A stretch of DNA of 64,000 bases from Pochonia chlamydosporia 170 (taxonomy: Eukaryota; Ascomycota; Sordariomycetes; Hypocreales; Clavicipitaceae), in assembly GCF_001653235.2 (NCBI RefSeq), contig NC_035793.1, positions 1,426,001 through 1,490,000 on the forward strand, read 5' to 3'. Below the pieces are notes generated by a model, which saw only the letters and a program-made list of their open reading frames with translations, did not search any database and had not been told where the DNA came from. Within the stretch, counting starts at the first letter, position 1. Each line of letters begins with the position of its first letter. Positions 49,060-60,500 of the stretch are shown one piece after another. The position numbers were made by a program, and so were the translations under genes.

Positions 49060-50151
49060 TCATATTGATTCTTCCTCCTTCTTAATAGAAGCCGCGTCTT
49101 CCTTGGCGCCTCCAGTAAAGCGCCCATTCTTAAAAGCTCTCCGCAGCTCGCAATTCTTCACGGTCTTACCACCAGCCTTGCACTCCGCGCAGAGTCTGCC
49201 ATGTGTAACAAAGAGAACATGTAGGGGGTATTTCTCATCATCAGGCACAACTGCATCCAAATGGGCCTGAGTCTCTTCCCTCCCAGCAGAAGCTGGTCTC
49301 CAGCCAAGAAGGCCAGTGATGCGATGAACATGGGTATCAACGGCAAAACTAGGGCGTTGCAGGCAGAAGAGCAACACGCAACTCGCTGTCTTCGGCCCTA
49401 CCCCTTGAAAGGAAATCATCTCCTTCATAGCTTCTTCATCTGACGCCTCGAACAAGTGGTCGAGCGAGTATACACCATACTTTTGTTTCGTTTGCTGCAG
49501 AAGACCGATGATGACTTTGCTTTTGGTTGCAGCCAGGCCGCCGGTTTGTATTGCTTTCTCCAGCCTCGCTTGGCCGCCGCTCGCAATCTCTTCCCACTTA
49601 TCACTACCTCCATACTCTTCATCCATACTCAGTTTGGCTCTGGTGCTGTTTTTGTTGCTTGTGTTCTGTGATAATATTGTGCGCACCAGAGCATCCAGGA
49701 CAGACGGTGAATCTCCACAGCCTGCGGTTTTCGTAGGCGCCACAACCTCCTCTGGACGAAGTCGTTCGCCGTGAACCTTTGCAAGAATTCTGTGAGCAGT
49801 TCTGCATTCTTCCGCGGTGGGACGGACAAAGTCTGGGTACGGCGACTGCTTCGAGAACGCAGAAAAAGATTTGAGTTTACGCTCCTTGAGAACCTCTGCT
49901 TTGGTTGTCACTGTTTCGATGGCGGATTTCCGGGGGCTGATATCAGAGATCCGCTTGACTGTTGGTGATACAGGCTCATTCTTGATCTTTTTGATGTTAT
50001 GTCTTTGAGGTGAATTCGGTGATGCACTACGCTTCACCGATCTCGAAGTGATGCGATTCCTGTTAGGCGTGATGGTCTCGGTCTTCACCACAGTTTCCGT
50101 TTTCACGTTTCTGGCGCTTCGCCGAAGCGGCGCCACTGACGGAACAGCCAT
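49060..50151 (-). CDS. HhH-GPD base-excision DNA glycosylase (endonuclease III-like)
   Basis: Nuclear DNA repair glycosylase, 363 aa, one exon. Residues 1-115 are basic, Ser/Thr-rich and probably disordered with nuclear-localisation-like clusters (KRSASPNSPQRHNIKKIK). The catalytic domain starts near 117, with VLDALVRTILSQNTSN, the helix-hairpin-helix FQGVGPKTASCVL containing Lys254 (the bifunctional lyase lysine position) and the invariant Asp272 in VDTHVHRITGLL. The C-terminus has only Cys321, Cys324 and Cys334 where Nth proteins bind a 4Fe-4S cluster with four, so the cluster may be altered or absent. It is an intronless housekeeping-type gene embedded among metabolic genes; any link with them is unlikely. 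Confidence 0.88.
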   Translation of the reverse strand: MAVPSVAPLRRSARNVKTETVVKTETITPNRNRITSRSVKRSASPNSPQRHNIKKIKNEPVSPTVKRISDISPRKSAIETVTTKAEVLKERKLKSFSAFSKQSPYPDFVRPTAEECRTAHRILAKVHGERLRPEEVVAPTKTAGCGDSPSVLDALVRTILSQNTSNKNSTRAKLSMDEEYGGSDKWEEIASGGQARLEKAIQTGGLAATKSKVIIGLLQQTKQKYGVYSLDHLFEASDEEAMKEMISFQGVGPKTASCVLLFCLQRPSFAVDTHVHRITGLLGWRPASAGREETQAHLDAVVPDDEKYPLHVLFVTHGRLCAECKAGGKTVKNCELRRAFKNGRFTGGAKEDAASIKKEEESI

Positions 50152-50886
50152 GAGACTGTTGGTTGCCGTTTTGCAGGCTCCGTATCGCCGTCGATTCGAT
50201 CTTGCCCTTCAACAGGAAATTGAAACCAACAGCACTCTGTCCTGCGCCTGGTATGTCAATGTCAATTTCGTTTGTCGATGCGAGGGCGTTCGTGAAGGAT
50301 GCAAGGAAGCAACAGGGGTAAGTTCAACCTGATGTGGACCCGAGAATGTCAAGCCGCCACATTCATCCAGTTTGGGCAACAATTCATCATACACTCTCAT
50401 CATGCGCTCTCACCCATTATTCTCTAGCCGTTTTTATCAGCAACTATTGCAAGTATTGCACCGTCGACTAAGTCCGACCTGGCTCCCTCCGGGCCGAACC
50501 AGAGGGCTGCTACTTCTAGAAGACCCAGCATTATTTGACCGAAGGTATCGCAGAATTGGCGTCGACCACTGTCAGGCAACCCAGCTACGGTGGACTCAAC
50601 TAGCATGGATGATGCTGACATCCTCCAACCGCATATCTGACTTTACGTCTATTCCCTTGCCAACCCCAGATACCCCCGCGTCTTACAGGTAACGGGCCGA
50701 TGATGCGCTTTCAAATTGCTAAAAAGGGCCGGCATGGTTCCGTTTACGCGGAGCCTGCGCATGGCATGACATCAAAGCTCTTATCAAAGAGATATTAATG
50801 TGGTCACTTCCGCATAGGCTTGCTTGTCTCATCACTCAATCCGCAGTCTCCAAATAGTGACAGAAACATTGGTCGGCTTCTCCAAG
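50152..50886. other. Divergent intergenic region
   Basis: 735 bases between the DNA glycosylase and GMC oxidoreductase starts, presumed promoters. A 106-codon frame at 50372-50692 has no recognisable features. Confidence 0.45.
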
Positions 50887-52716
50887 ATGTACTGTTTGGT
50901 ATTGGGGTTAGCTGTGCTGGCAGCGACTGCACCGCCTGCCTGTGCAACAGACTCCTACGACTATGTAATTGTCGGTGCAGGCACAGCTGGGAATGTTTTG
51001 GCAAACCGACTGTCTCAAAACCCCAAACTCTCAGTTGCAGTCATCGATCCCGGTGCTGATCAACGAGGCAACCCGAACATTACAAACCCGATAGCCTGGA
51101 TAAACAACTTGGGGAGCTCAACCGATTGGGCGTACCAAACAATTCCCCAAGCTAACGCAAGCGGTCGTGTAATTGGATTTGATGCGGGAAAAGGTATTGG
51201 GGGCACAAGTTTGATCAATGGTAATTCAGTGCAAAGCTATGGCCTTGTTTTCTACTAATCGCACATGTTGCTAACAGGAGAGGCAGGCATGACCTATATT
51301 CGTGGAGATAAGGCGCAATTTGATGCCTGGGAGCAGTTTGGAAATACCGGTTGGAACTGGGACACAATGCTAAAGTATTATAAAAAGGTCGAAAAGATCT
51401 TCCCACCTAGCCCGGCGGAGACCAAGGTTGGAGCGTCCATTGAGCCCCAGTATCATGGGACGAAGGGTGAACTTCATGTGGCTTTCAGCCCTGCCCTTGA
51501 AAAAGGCTCGCTATACGATATTCTGAAAAGAACGTGGGCCGTGCTGAAGCAAGGCGTAAACAAAGATCTCAACAGCGGGAGTACCAAAGGCTTCAGTGTT
51601 TGGCCGCAAACTCTAGACCCCAAGGAAAATAAACGCTGGGACTCTGCTACTGCATTCTACTGGTCTATACAAAGTCGGCAAAATCTCAAGCATATCAATG
51701 GTACTGTGTCCAAGTTGCTATGGAAAGACGGCCAGACGGGTTCCGGTGTTGAAGCCACAGGTGTGGAATACATTGGACCAGATGGCAAGAAGAAGACCGG
51801 CAAGGCCAAAAAGGAAGTCATCATCTCGGCGGGAGCCTTACGAACACCACTCGTTTTAGAGCAGTCTGGTGTCGGCAACCCTCGTCTACTCAAGCAGAAA
51901 GGTGTCGAGCTAGTGGTCGATTTACCAGGAGTAGGAGAAAACATGATTGACCAGGCACTGAGTACGCTGTTCTATACTACCAATGCCACAATCACAGGCT
52001 ACACTCCATACGGTACCTTTGTAACCGCAAAAGATATTTACGGCAGCAATGTCGGCAAAGTTGCAAAAGAGACCAAGGCTAAACTTGGTGAATGGGCCCA
52101 GCAGCTATCACGGGCCAGTCAAGGTGGGATGAAGGTTTCCGCCCTCGAGCGTATATTCGAGATTCAGCACGACGTCATTTTCAACAAGCATGCCACCCTC
52201 GCTGAGATTCTCTCGGTAGCCCAGGGAGACAAAATTGGCAACTCATACTGGCATCTGATACCCTTTGGTCGCGGCAGCGTTCACATGAGCTCAGTCGAAG
52301 ACATTAACAAACCAATCATAGACCCCAAGTACTTTTTTATCGACTTCGACATGACTACCCAGGTCGAGTCAGGCAGAATAGGTGTCAAGTTTTGGTCAAC
52401 ATCCCCGGTAAAGGAAATCATCGTGGGCCAATTCGCACCCAACGCAACCGTATTGCCACCAGGTGCTACGGACGAGCAGTGGAAGAAGTATCTCTCTGAC
52501 TCCAGTAACTCCAACTCGCACGCAATCGGAACAGCTGCCATGATGTCCAGGGAGCTAGGTGGTGTAGTGGACTCCAAGCTCAAGGTATACGGGACGAAGA
52601 ACGTGAGGGTCGTAGATGCGTCTATCTTGCCAATGCAATTTAGTGGACATTTGACGGCGACTATCTACGCTGTTGCGGATCGGGCATCCGAAATTATTCT
52701 CGGGCACGCCAACTGA
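50887..52716 (+). CDS. Secreted GMC (glucose-methanol-choline) oxidoreductase
   Basis: FAD-dependent alcohol or sugar oxidase/dehydrogenase, 587 aa, exons 50887-51220 and 51287-52716. The signal peptide (MYCLVLGLAVLAATAPPACA) is directly followed by the FAD-binding YDYVIVGAGTAGNVLANRL (26-44). GKGIGGTSLINGMTYIR spans the intron and is GMC signature 1; ISAGALRTPLVLEQSGVG is signature 2. The C-terminal catalytic pair is His523 (SNSHAIGTAAM) and His566 (FSGHLTATIYAVADRA). The acceptor after GGCAG at 51286 is chosen because an earlier CAG would break the conserved NGMTYIR. Fungal relatives include aryl-alcohol, glucose and metabolite-tailoring oxidases. It converges on the next gene with 155 bases between stops. 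Confidence 0.92.
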
Positions 52717-52871
52717 CGTTGACAAATCTACAAAATAGAATCAACTCTCTGTTGATATACAAGCACATAGATCTTTATAACCAAGTCAATAGGATATTCC
52801 TCTCGTATCCTTCATATTCCATCTATAATCCATTCGCTACCCAAAATTCTACCTCAAACCCCCGAACCTCA

Positions 52872-53699
52872 TCAAGCCTCCCAATCCATACTTTCCACCA
52901 TCCACTCCCACCCATCCTCCACCACCATCCCTTCATCCTCTCCTCCCCCCAAATCACCATCAACCTCCCTCCCAGCCACCATATACGCCTCCTCCAAACC
53001 CCCCAATATCTGCGTAACAATCCACCGCAAATCATACATCTTCAAAGGCGGCGTCTCCCTCCCCTCCGCCGCATCCTTCCACCTATTCCTTAACTCCTTC
53101 GCCTTCCAAAGCGCTTGGTTCACATCTCCACTTCCCAGCATATCATGTAGCGGATTCCCCTCCTCATCCAGCGCCTTCAACACATTATGATGATAGGCGT
53201 GAGATGACCATCCCGTGCCGGCTGCTCGCGCTTCATCTCTTGACCCGCCTTTGTGCACGACGACCCCGAAAACGAGAAGCAGGAAAACAACAGCCTGTTC
53301 AATCCATGCGTAGAATTCGTGAAAATCAACCTTGAAGTTGCGCTCTGCGTCGGCAGGAGTGAAGCCCCATTGGGTGGGTGCCAGGGCGCGGTTGTATGAG
53401 CTTTCGAGGTCAATGAATTTCCAGCGGAGGCGGTGGCATGTATGTTCGAAGCGGCGGAAGGACTGGAGACGGGCGAGGGATCCTGCTTTTGATGCTGGGT
53501 TTGTGGTTGCGGTAGTGGTTGAAGTGGTGGTTGAGGTGGTTCGTGGGCCAGGTGTAGATGCGGATGTGACTGAGGGTCCGGCAATTGCAGAGATGGGTGG
53601 TGGTAGTGATCTGGAGCGTGTGTCGTGTCTGTCTAGATCGTATGTTCGGCGTGATGAGGAGATTGGTGCCCATATGGAGGCTCTGAGGCCTTGGTCCAT
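52872..53699 (-). CDS. Unrecognised 275-aa protein
   Basis: Hypothetical protein of unknown function in one exon, starting at the first in-frame ATG (MDQGLRASIWAPISS). It has a low-complexity Thr/Ser/Pro stretch at about 40-70, then a conserved-looking helical domain: LQSFRRFEHTCHRLRWKFIDLESSYN, FKVDFHEFYAWIEQAVVFLLLVFG, YHHNVLKALDEEGNPLHDMLGSG and LKMYDLRWIVTQILGGLEEAY. The hydrophobic VVFLLLVFGVVV could be a buried helix or a membrane segment. The order suggests a fungal-specific helical-bundle protein. The acidic Gly-rich tail is encoded by a strand-biased region. Confidence 0.65.
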   Translation of the reverse strand: MDQGLRASIWAPISSSRRTYDLDRHDTRSRSLPPPISAIAGPSVTSASTPGPRTTSTTTSTTTATTNPASKAGSLARLQSFRRFEHTCHRLRWKFIDLESSYNRALAPTQWGFTPADAERNFKVDFHEFYAWIEQAVVFLLLVFGVVVHKGGSRDEARAAGTGWSSHAYHHNVLKALDEEGNPLHDMLGSGDVNQALWKAKELRNRWKDAAEGRETPPLKMYDLRWIVTQILGGLEEAYMVAGREVDGDLGGGEDEGMVVEDGWEWMVESMDWEA

Positions 53700-54435
53700 G
53701 ATGAGGCGTGAGGGCGAGAGTGAGATGGGAAGCTTGGTGACTTTGAAGGCTGCATGGGCGGGGTTGGAGGTTGAGGCCAGCAATGGGTTGTCGACTGGGC
53801 GATGAGATGCTCCAGGGCGTATAGAGACTAGGAAAGCATCGTGTTCATTGTCTCAATGAGAATGCCTCCGGGGAATTGTTCACCTGTATGGAGAGTGAGA
53901 GAGATGCGTTGTTCAAGGCCAGTGGAGGCGGCCAATATTGAATGTGGGACGAGGCAACATCATCATGAATCAACAGTGTGATTTGTGAGCCACCACGATG
54001 CGGCTGGAACTCATAAAGAAACAACATGAACATGCACTGCAACTAAAAGAATGAATTAGATAACTACCCCGAGGCACGATGCTCAAGACGATGCTTGTAG
54101 CATTTTCTGGAAGAAAATCCCGTGCACGTGACCCACCCTATAGATTTGCTACGTGCCCCCGGCCTTTGTGCACTTTATACAGATATTTGAATGAATATAA
54201 CTCGCGGATTAGAGGCCTGAGTGTGTGAGTCAAAGTATGTAGATTGGGTGTTTAAACACTTTAACGTGGTGAAACCCGTGAGTACGGCCGGCGTGAGAGT
54301 TGTGGGCGGATTTTGCTGTAAAGTCCGCAAATCTGTTTGATCTGAGAACTTGAACATTTCAAATGTCCATGCGTCTTCATCACAGTTGAACTAACACACG
54401 TTCATCGCCATCGCCGTTAGATCACCGCATAAAGA
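53700..54435. other. Divergent intergenic region
   Basis: 736 bases between the hypothetical gene and the bZIP gene, presumed promoters. A CACGTG lies at about 54124-54129, and the stretch is AT-rich near 54030-54250. No gene seen. Confidence 0.45.
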
Positions 54436-55377
54436 ATGGCATGTGTTTTACCAAACGAGCCATCTCATCATGATCAGCAAAATCGCCAGCTAGACGCAAT
54501 TATCACTGACATCAGGGCCGGACCAGCTGCATCGAATCTTCCCAATATTCCACCAGCCGCCCGCCGCCGACGATTGCAAAATCGCCTCAACCAAAGAAAT
54601 AGCCGTTAGTTTTTAATATCTTGAAACTTTTACCGCCTCGCCACAAACGGTCTGCTAACGTAAAATGGTCAAGGCGCTAAAAAGAAATTAATGCATCATG
54701 ATGGCTCCCGCAAATGGGTCGTGTACATTGGAGGTGAGCTGCCATCACAGGACGACAGAAATAAAAATCAACAAGCAATCACGGCAAACGCAACATCAAT
54801 CTATGGAATTCTGAACAATGTTCATTCTCAGTTTTGCCAGCTCAATGCAATGGAACGCAACGCCTTTCTGTCACAGCTTCATCATCGAGTCATCTGGGGA
54901 TCTGTTAACCAGCTCCTTCGAAGCGAACTCCTGTTACCAGTAACTCAGTACAACATCTTCACCGCAGCCGCAGCTAACGCTTCATCTATTGGGATATCAA
55001 TGGAGTCACTACGACATGATATTCTCTCGCCATTTGTCACATGTCAGCCGCTAAAACATGATGTCCCGCCAACACTTGAGCCCACGCTGTTCCAAAGACA
55101 GGTACTGCATCATCCATGGATTGATCTATTCCCCATGGCTGATGTCCGGGACACTATGCTCAGACATATTGCCCAGTATGATGAGGATGAACTATGCCAT
55201 GACATGTTTGCCGGTGGTCTTTTCATATGGGGCGAACCGTGGGATCCATTTGCGTATGAAGTTGCTGAGCATGTGGTGAAGAAGTGGTTATGGTTGTTCG
55301 GCGGATGTGTCGATATGTTGCGATCTACGAATCGATGGCGGAGAAGTAGAGGCGAGAAGATACTTGCATTTTCCTGA
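54436..55377 (+). CDS. bZIP transcription factor with DUF3425 domain
   Basis: Fungal nuclear regulator, 290 aa, exons 54436-54604 and 54674-55377. Splicing (GTTAGT donor, CAAG acceptor, phase 1) reconstructs the basic region AARRRRLQNRLNQRNSRAKK at 41-60. It has the diagnostic Asn49 and Arg57 in N-x7-R spacing. A short, poor leucine zipper follows, then a long C-terminal DUF3425 domain with HVKKWLWL-like sequence and the typical late segments DLFPMADVRDTML and PWDPFAYEVAEHV. Proteins of this type often sit beside metabolite clusters, and this one lies next to oxidoreductases, so a local regulatory role is plausible but unproven. It ends 134 bases before the stop of the convergent reductase gene. 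Confidence 0.85.
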
Positions 55378-55511
55378 TATGAATGATGGGCATGTAAGTG
55401 GTGCAGTATCTTTGGACACCGAGCCATATTCGCGCATGCTTACTGCGGATAGTTTAAGATGCCCCAAGGTCATATTAACAACTTTCTATCCTATCACTTT
55501 AAAGTATACAC

Positions 55512-56552
55512 CTACACAACTCCATGTGCAACCAAGCTATCAGCCGTATCACAAATACATTCCTCAATCGACCTCGGAACCCACCCCAAAGTCGTCTTCG
55601 CCTTCTCATTATGTATGCGCTTCACAACCCCCAGCTCCGGAAGCATGCCACGATATCCCGACCGAAAGAGAGCCACCACATGGAAAACAAAATTAGGGAT
55701 CTCCCTACTCGGTAGCTTCGACGCAAACTCAGAGCAATGTTTCCGAACCATATTCGCAATCCCAATCATCGAAGCCGGTCCGTCATCACAAGTAGCGATG
55801 AATCGCTGCCCCTTCGCTGCTTCATCAACCATTGCTCGAATATGCAAATCAGCGAGATCTCGAACATCCACCACCCCAAACGAAATCCGTGGACACGCAG
55901 GGACATTTCCAACCATCATATTCTTGATAATTTCAATGGACGACGAGTAATCCTTGCTCAGAACAGGGCCAAATATACCCGTGGGATTAATGACCGACAA
56001 TTCAAGCGACCCGCCCTCCGTATTGACAAAGCCCCAAGCAGCCTTCTCCGCCAATATCTTACTCTTGTGGTATGCAGGCACAGCAACCTCTCCATCTAAC
56101 ACAGACCAGTCTTCTTCAGTGAACGACCTCTTCTGTACATGGCCATATCCAATCGCAGCAAAGGACGACGTAAAGACGACTCGTTGGACGCCAGCATCAC
56201 GAGCAAATCTCAATACACGGAGTGTCCCTTCTTTTGCCGGTCGAATCAAGTCGTTTTCGTCTTTGGGAGCTGCGGATGGAAAAGGCGATGCGACGTGGTG
56301 CACGAAGCTGCATCCTTTCATTGCGTTTGACCAGCCCTCATCTTTTGTCAAGTCGGCAATGATAAACGTGAGTCTATCTTTGGCGTTTACACCGGCGTGC
56401 GTAATTGCTTGTCTGACTTCTGCTTCTTTTGAGTGTGACCGAATGGTTGTGCGGACTGTGTATCCTTGTTTTAGGAGATGGACGATAAGATGAGAGGCAA
56501 CGAAGCCAGATCCTCCTGTGACGAGAACCAAGGGAGAGTCTGGAGGTAGCAT
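55512..56552 (-). CDS. Dihydroflavonol-4-reductase-like NAD(P)-dependent reductase
   Basis: Extended short-chain dehydrogenase, 346 aa, one exon. The N-terminal Rossmann motif VTGGSGFVASHL (11-22) binds NADP(H). HHVASPF (85-91) and TSSFAAIG (128-135) are the DFR/cinnamoyl-CoA-reductase-type loops. The active site is Tyr161/Lys165 in PAYHKSKILAEK, and INPTGIFGP and VVDVRDLADLHI are typical of the family, as in yeast Gre2. Such enzymes reduce aldehydes and ketones such as methylglyoxal or pathway intermediates; the substrate is unknown. A TATATAAA lies 93 bases upstream. Convergent with the bZIP gene. Confidence 0.9.
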   Translation of the reverse strand: MLPPDSPLVLVTGGSGFVASHLIVHLLKQGYTVRTTIRSHSKEAEVRQAITHAGVNAKDRLTFIIADLTKDEGWSNAMKGCSFVHHVASPFPSAAPKDENDLIRPAKEGTLRVLRFARDAGVQRVVFTSSFAAIGYGHVQKRSFTEEDWSVLDGEVAVPAYHKSKILAEKAAWGFVNTEGGSLELSVINPTGIFGPVLSKDYSSSIEIIKNMMVGNVPACPRISFGVVDVRDLADLHIRAMVDEAAKGQRFIATCDDGPASMIGIANMVRKHCSEFASKLPSREIPNFVFHVVALFRSGYRGMLPELGVVKRIHNEKAKTTLGWVPRSIEECICDTADSLVAHGVV

Positions 56553-56644
56553 CGTGGATGTTGGATGTATATAGAGACAATTTGGGAATAAAATAGAGAC
56601 TGTATTAAGTGGAAGAAGATGACACAGCGAGGGAACTCTTGAGC

Positions 56645-56652
56645 TTTATATA
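56645..56652 (-). promoter_or_regulatory. Probable TATA box of the DFR-like gene
   Basis: TATATAAA on the minus strand, 93 bases upstream of the ATG at 56552, a normal distance for a fungal core promoter. Confidence 0.5.
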
Positions 56653-57577
56653 GTTTCCGTTGCCAGAAATTCAACGGAGGGACCGGAATACTCAACTGGC
56701 TCGTTTTCCAAATTAATACTCCCTTACAAAACATGAAATTACCACATTGACAAAGTAGTTACGTATATCCAGTGAGGCATACACTGACACCACAACATCC
56801 CACACGAAGCAGCTAGGACCAAACCAATCGGCTGTATCAGTGGCGTCTCCAACAAACTAATGCAAGTTGATGACAGGACACTAACTGCAAGCGATTAGAG
56901 TGTGCTCCTCTCGCCCACTTATTATGGCTGGTGTTTGGCCGTACCTGATAAACTGGATAAAACTGCAAAGCCCGTCGTTCCACGAACAACACTGTGACTG
57001 GGTGCGTCTTGATTCTACGTCATGGCAATTCCCGCTTTGCGGAATATGCAGAACTGAGAGGCTTGTTCTGTAGTCACGGACAATACAAGTTTATGCTTGA
57101 CGTCGTAGAACGCAAGCGGAGTTGAGTTGTGCCTAGCAGTAGAGCTCTGTTCCGCTCCGCAGCCTTTGTTATTGCCATACTGGATACTGCACTGTCCAAT
57201 TCGAGTAGATTTCTTTACACTTGAGATTGAAACTTGCCAAAGTCCGTTGTACTTGTGCATCAATCACAGTACAAGTTGTGTCCAAGTGCTACGGCTCTCA
57301 GGCGGTGTATCCCGAACCAACTACAGACCTCAACAGCAATACTGAGTTGAGTGATTACTGGAACAAATTTCATGATAAGCGTGCTGTATTGGGTCTTTTA
57401 CATGCCCAACCCAAGCCATCCTCGTGCGTCCAAATGAAAGAGGCACGCTCCTTGCCAGAAATACATTTTCCAAACTCCGCCCAAAAAGCAATCAATCAGA
57501 TTATGCCTGCATACATCATGTAACTTCGTAAAACCGAGACGCCTGAATCACACACTCATAAACACTTCCTCCGAGAC
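56653..57577. other. Intergenic region
   Basis: Upstream flank of the DFR-like gene and 3' flank of the kinesin. Frames of 70-100 codons near 57.0-57.5 kb have no features. Confidence 0.45.
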
Positions 57578-60500
57578 TTATTCAGATCCCCTTATCTTCT
57601 TGGTTGCTTTTGCCGTGCCGATATGGGTATTATGCACCTGTTCTGCTGTGTTAGCATCTTATTTGAAGAGAGCTATCTTTTGTGTCATCATACCTTTGTG
57701 GCAAATCGCAAGCTTGTCAGGGTTTCCTTCAAATGTGTCTCCATAGGAGATACCATTACAAACATTAGTGTCTTGCTGTTACCACCTAGACTGTACTGCA
57801 ATAAATGCGTGAGTTTGGAGTTTCGGTACGGAATGTGACCAGATCCCCTGCCGAGGGCCTCAATCACATCACCAAGACAACTCAAACTTTTGTTAATGTT
57901 TTGAGTCTCCCTCATCCTATCGCCCTCCGCCTGTGAGTGCTTCAGTCGCTCAGATCCAGCCAGATCCACGAGATTCAAGGTGCCTTCACAGCGCTCGCCC
58001 GTCGCCATATTCTCACCCACAAGTTTTAGGATAAAGACGCTGTGAGACCGGGATGATCGTTCGTTTGCCTTCGTGGCAGCAACTGATCGGTTCTTTTGGG
58101 CTTCCTCAAGGATTCTCTCTACGCTGGATGCCGAGTTGAGTTGAACTGTTTTGCAGTTGACAATGGTTGTTTGCTTGCGGGACTCATCGTGGCGGATCTC
58201 TAGCCTCTTTGACCTGCCTTCTCCGGAGCGATCGTTTGGAGTGAGAAGATCATTGAGCTCCTCATTATAAACTTCCACAAACGAACCCTCCATTGTGTAT
58301 TCCCAAGACTTTTCTCTGAGTTTGGTCATGGTGTCGTAAATCATATGCGTCGCTCTAGGGATCATACCGTCCTCAGAAGACATAGTGTACGTCTTCCCGG
58401 ACCCAGTCTGACCATAACAGAAGATGCAAACGTTGTACCCGTCCAAAGCGCTTTGCACAAGCTGGGATATTTCCCCAAAAATTTCGTCGTTTTGAACGGC
58501 AGGAGCAAATACTCTATCAAACTCGAATGGATAGTTTTTTCTTGATACAACACCAAGGCTGCTCTTCTCCTCCGGCCCGGCCAAGACAATTTCTGCCGAA
58601 GTCTTCTCGTCGGGAAATGAGATACCGGCTTCCTCAGAGCCATCGTCAGTGATTGAAGGTCGGACTCTGCACATGACTCGAATATTGCCCTTGAGCTCTT
58701 GGTACTTGTTGAACAGCACACGCCTTTCGGTTTCTTCCTTGATGAGTTTCTGACGGGCTTCCTCTGCTGCGGCGAGAGCTTCCTGTAATCTCGCCTCCAT
58801 GCTGGCGAACGAGTCTGACTGAGCTTTGCTATCAGATTCGAGGAATTCCACATGGGAGCGAAGTGAGTTGATTTTGGCTTCCAGCGTCGTATTTGCTGCT
58901 GACAGCTCTGTGATGTTGGTCTGAAGACTTCCTTTGAGCGACCGTTCACGTTCGAGGTCATCCCTAAGGTTGTCGCACTCTAGCCGAGCGTCTCGAATTT
59001 CCCGATCCTTCCGCTGCAGCTCGAGATTCAAGTCTTGTTGCTCGTTACCCATCCGTGATCTCAGATCTTGGATCGCGCGCTCCTTCTTTTGGCGTTCTTC
59101 TTCCAACTCTTGCTGATAGTGTCGATTCAGGCCATCGATTCTTGCCTGGTGCTCTTTTGTTTCTTCGTCTTTCAGTTGATCTAACTCTTTACTTAAATCT
59201 TCAATGGCTGTTCGATGTTGTCTTGAGAGATCATCAACAGTTTCGCGATGCCGCCTGTTCATGTCGTCCATATCTCGGGTCTGCTGCCATTGAAGCTTCT
59301 CCAACTCATACTGTGCGTGTCTGACTTCGTCTTTTGCTGTATCCAAATCAGCTTTCAAGATGTCATTCCGCTCCTCAAGCCTCTGACGATAATCTTCGAG
59401 CTCCGAGACTGCGAAGTCCGTTAGCGTGACTGCTCTCGCAACAAATATACCTTTAGTTGGGGGTTTACCTCTGGTCTTGGCGATCTCAAGAGCGTCCTCG
59501 TGGCCTTTGCGCTCCACCAGGGTCGTGTTAACCATGTTCTTGAGCTCCTTGAACTGTGACTCCATGCTGTCCACCCTGCCATCGACATCCCAAGCTGCGA
59601 ATCCAGCCAAGTTAGAATCTTTTCTCAAGAATTTGTAAGGAGAGGGGGACTTGGTTGGAGAGTTCTTAAATGCCGAAATGCAATGCTCGACCTTGACCAT
59701 TTGCTTCACCATCTGCCTGCTGCTCGGTGTCTTTGGAGGGACTGCCTAAGTCTCCATTGAGATTGAGCGATCTTGCTCTGGCTCTGCCTTTTTCGTTCTT
59801 ATAGTAATAGTTGGTGCAAGGACAGCACTTCGAGGCGAAGAAGCAGAAAGCGTCGTCATTTCATATCCGGATGCCACTCGACATCCGTTGACGTCGCACG
59901 CATCGTCTTGAATGCTCAAACTTTTGAACTTTGCCGTAAGAGAACTTTCTCTGTTGCAGGAGAATGCCGGTGTTGATGCCATGTGTCTGAGTTTGGTGCT
60001 TTGAAGACTGTAGGTAGAATTTGGGTATGACACCGTACCATTACTAGACGTTGGCTCATCGAAATCATCTTCTGGGCGATGACCGTGTGCAGTTCGCGGT
60101 CTGGCAACTTGGCTTTTCGAACGGGCATGGCTGGATCTAGATGACGCATGGTGTGACCGATCGGGTTGATGGCGACCAGGACCAAAGCTCTTTGCAAAGC
60201 TGTTTAGGGATGAGGCGGTAGTATTCGTTGTTTGTCGACTTGGTCGTTTTAGCTGTATCAGTCTGTTAGATATCTGGATGGCTTCCCCCCAAAACAAAAG
60301 CCTTCACAGGATTCGCGCGGTGAATACAGGGCAAGAGTGTAGCAGCATACCTGTGGTAAAGTTTGTCCCTTAAGAGCAAGCTTGCCAGCAGCTGAGGCAG
60401 AAGCAGACGCTGGATACTCGACTGCTCGGTCGGACAATGGTTTGCGCTTCGCATCCGATTGTTGTGCTACGACATGACGTCAATTAGCTTTATGGCCCTA

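Noticed and set aside
40807..56552. Complete secondary-metabolite cluster call
   Set aside because: No core synthase or RiPP precursor is visible, so I report only a cluster-like block.
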